Assembly: GCA_963665865.2 (NCBI GenBank) | Contig: CAXXWF010000001.1 | Span: forward strand, 1,674,001-1,738,000 | From: PHAA01 sp963665865 | GTDB taxonomy: Bacteria > Bacillota > Syntrophomonadia > Syntrophomonadales > Syntrophomonadaceae | DNA length: 64,000 nucleotides | Direction: 5' to 3' | Part shown: positions 62,510-64,000 of the stretch, piece by piece | How the letters are laid out: the number at the start of each line of letters is the position of its first letter | Numbering within the stretch: the first letter of the stretch is position 1 | Notes under the pieces: model-generated | What the model saw: the letters and a program-made list of their open reading frames with translations, nothing else | What the model was told of the DNA's origin: nothing | Database searches by the model: none | Position numbers and translations under genes: made by a program

Positions 62510-63457
62510 GTGAAAATCGATAGATTGATTTCAATTCTGGTAGTTCTGCTTAGAAAAGAACGGGTTCAGGCCAAAGAACTGGCCGAAATGTTTGAAGTTT
62601 CGGTTCGGACTATATTACGGGATGTAGATGCTATCAATCAGGCCGGTATTCCTGTCGTAACCTATCAGGGAGCCCATGGTGGAATCGGCATTGCAGAAGG
62701 CTATCGTCTGGACAAAAGTTTTCTTAGTGCTCATGATATGGCCGCTATTATTATAAGCTTAAAAGGTGTTTCAGGTATGATGCCGGATAGCCGCTATGAT
62801 GTATTAATGGAGAAACTGAAGAACCCTCTATCCTCAGCTCAGTTGGATATGATTGACCTGAAAACCAGGCAAATGATGATCGATCTTTCTCCATGGGGAG
62901 GATGTGAACCGCAAAAAGATAAAATAATTCCTATACGTCAGGCGATCGAGAGTCATCATGAAATTGAATTTTTATATAAGGACGCAGAAGGCACAAGAAC
63001 CAAGCGCAGGGTGGAACCTTACTCCCTGATTCTTAAGGGGCAAAACTGGTATCTCTATGCATGGTGCCTTCTGTGGCAAGATTTTCGTCTCTTCAAAATC
63101 AGCAGGCTAAAGGAATTATTGCTTACCGACATATCCTATAATGCCAGAGAACTAACAAGCGAACAGTATTCATGGGACGATGAATGGAAAAACAACGCCA
63201 GAATGCTTGAACTAGACCTGCTTTTTGAACAAGAGCTAGAGAGTACGGTGGAGGAATATTTTGATTCTGATATAATCAGGCAAGATGATGGAAAGATAAT
63301 GATTAAAATTCATTTGCCCGAAAATAATTGGTTGTATGGCTGGCTGTTAAGCTTTGGAAGCAGTGTGGAGGTGATAAACCCTCCACATGTTCGAGAATTT
63401 ATGGCCAGAACAGCTAAAGAAATATTAAAGAAATATTCAACCGCTAACATGACATAG
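62510..63457 (+). CDS. WYL-domain HTH transcriptional regulator (YafY-like)
   Basis: A regulator of 315 residues with an N-terminal HTH_11 domain (ELAEMFEVSVRTILRDVDAI) and a WYL domain (about 140-230: HHEIEFLYKDAEG, then RRVEPYSLILKGQNWYLYAWC) that senses ligands or nucleic acid ends, plus a WCX C-terminal part. GTG 62510 follows AGGTGGTGA. The GyrI-like gene follows and is likely controlled by it; stand-alone WYL proteins often regulate small neighbours of this kind. Confidence 0.92.
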   Translation: MKIDRLISILVVLLRKERVQAKELAEMFEVSVRTILRDVDAINQAGIPVVTYQGAHGGIGIAEGYRLDKSFLSAHDMAAIIISLKGVSGMMPDSRYDVLMEKLKNPLSSAQLDMIDLKTRQMMIDLSPWGGCEPQKDKIIPIRQAIESHHEIEFLYKDAEGTRTKRRVEPYSLILKGQNWYLYAWCLLWQDFRLFKISRLKELLLTDISYNARELTSEQYSWDDEWKNNARMLELDLLFEQELESTVEEYFDSDIIRQDDGKIMIKIHLPENNWLYGWLLSFGSSVEVINPPHVREFMARTAKEILKKYSTANMT

Positions 63458-63475
63458 GGTTGTCATGTTAGCGGT
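63440..63475. promoter_or_regulatory. 15-bp perfect inverted repeat at the end of the WYL gene
   Basis: ACCGCTAACATGACA (63440-63454) and TGTCATGTTAGCGGT (63461-63475) around six bases that include the stop codon of the WYL gene. There is no T-run after it, and it abuts an extended -10 promoter, so an operator or mRNA-processing hairpin seems more likely than a terminator. Confidence 0.6.
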
Positions 63476-63483
63476 GATATAAT
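63475..63483 (+). promoter_or_regulatory. Extended -10 promoter of the GyrI-like gene
   Basis: TGATATAAT is a perfect extended -10 element (TGnTATAAT), 28 bases before the start codon, with no good -35, as such promoters allow. Confidence 0.5.
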
Positions 63484-63511
63484 TGAGGAAAATAATTGAG
63501 GGGGTCAATAT

Positions 63512-63970
63512 ATGAATTATCAATTTGAATTGCTAGAAAAGCCTGCTCAGCAGATAATTTCGATTCGTACCCGGAGTTCAGTAGAAAATTTGCCGCAGGT
63601 ACTAGGAGGAGCTTATGGTTCAATAATGAATTATCTGAATGAAATAGGCGCAGAACCGGCAGGTGCACCTTTTGTAGGCTATTTTAATATGGATATGCAA
63701 GACTTGGATTTAGAGGCAGGTTTTCCGGTATCCAAGCCTATAGCCGGAAAAGGTGAACTTAAACCCAGCGAAATACCCGCTGGACCGCGGGTAGCCTGCA
63801 TGCATATCGGACCATATAATCAAATCGAGAATGCCTATATTGCGATAATGGAGTGGATTGCTGCCAACGGACAAACTTCAACCGGGGTATGCTATGAGTT
63901 TTATCTAAATGACCCGGCCAATACCCCCGAAAATGAACTGATGACCCAAATAGTCTTCATGCTCAAGTGA
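63512..63970 (+). CDS. GyrI-like / AraC effector-binding domain protein
   Basis: A 152-residue protein of the GyrI-like (SOUL/effector-binding) fold, residues 5-150: IISIRTRSSVENLPQVLG, then VGYFNMDM and RVACMHIGPYNQIENAYIAI. The fold binds hydrophobic small molecules in regulators such as Rob/BmrR, or inhibits gyrase; recent work also finds hydrolases. ATG 63512 follows GAGGGGG. It lies just after the WYL regulator and has its own promoter beside a long palindrome. Confidence 0.88.
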   Translation: MNYQFELLEKPAQQIISIRTRSSVENLPQVLGGAYGSIMNYLNEIGAEPAGAPFVGYFNMDMQDLDLEAGFPVSKPIAGKGELKPSEIPAGPRVACMHIGPYNQIENAYIAIMEWIAANGQTSTGVCYEFYLNDPANTPENELMTQIVFMLK

Positions 63971-63989
63971 TTGAAAGGAGTTTGAATTA

Positions 63990-64000
63990 ATGGTCAAGGA
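63990..64000 (+). CDS. Start of a further gene, cut by the window end
   Basis: ATG GTC AAG GA follows GAAAGGAG at nine bases, 19 bases after the GyrI-like stop. Only three codons are visible (M-V-K), so the product cannot be named. The spacing suggests co-transcription with the GyrI-like gene. Confidence 0.5.

Overview
The window looks like chromosomal DNA of a spore-forming member of the Firmicutes, most likely class Clostridia. The evidence is indirect. The base composition is moderately low in G+C, Shine-Dalgarno sequences are strong and Gram-positive in type (AGGAGG, GGTGAT), and TTG and GTG starts are common. There are many lipoproteins and two-component systems, a prkA-yhbH-spoVR sporulation/stress trio, a spore-coat-like amidoligase, and a yknWXYZ-like export operon. 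I see no rRNA, tRNA, CRISPR array, complete insertion sequence or prophage. The genus cannot be fixed from this sequence; a syntrophic or anaerobic clostridium is a guess.

Layout. 1-6.7 kb: an ATP-grasp/amidoligase fusion with an Arg/Ser repeat tail, a metallo-beta-lactamase hydrolase, a secreted SH3/glucosaminidase wall enzyme, a PiT phosphate transporter with its DUF47 partner, and YjbQ. 6.9-12.1 kb: a NarL-type two-component system divergent from a three-gene ABC exporter. 12.3-20.5 kb: an unusual island headed by a TetR regulator fused to a zinc ribbon. It holds a C45 Ntn hydrolase/acyltransferase, a free-standing copy of the same zinc ribbon, an isoprenylcysteine-type methyltransferase, a condensation-domain-like acyltransferase, an SDR, a PPM-type O-methyltransferase and a MATE exporter. 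It also holds the tail of a lost second methyltransferase. I recognise no known pathway here, and this is my best candidate for an undescribed system.

20.5-31.3 kb: a DUF3795/zinc-ribbon/hydrolase fusion, a cyclophilin lipoprotein, a DbpA-type RNA helicase, a complete BMP-type nucleoside ABC importer followed by adenine deaminase (purine salvage), and a small lipoprotein. 31.5-36.1 kb: prkA, yhbH and spoVR. 36.4-41.9 kb: two divergent envelope-glycosylation operons, one of which carries a run of ten G inside a glycosyltransferase. 42.0-47.5 kb: a beta-helix carbohydrate-binding lipoprotein, DUF4956 and a VTC-like polyphosphate polymerase, divergent from an OmpR-type two-component system that probably controls them.

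47.7-64 kb: a divergent type IA topoisomerase, a FIST-PAS-PAS-GGDEF-HD-GYP signalling protein, a FapA-like DUF342 protein, an S4-domain RNA-binding protein, the yknWXYZ-like exporter, a second DEAD-box helicase, a split pair of TMEM165/GDT1 cation transporter halves, a WYL regulator and a GyrI-like protein. The last gene is cut by the window end. Short relics of an XRE regulator, a methyltransferase and a VOC protein show that gene decay is under way in the spacers.
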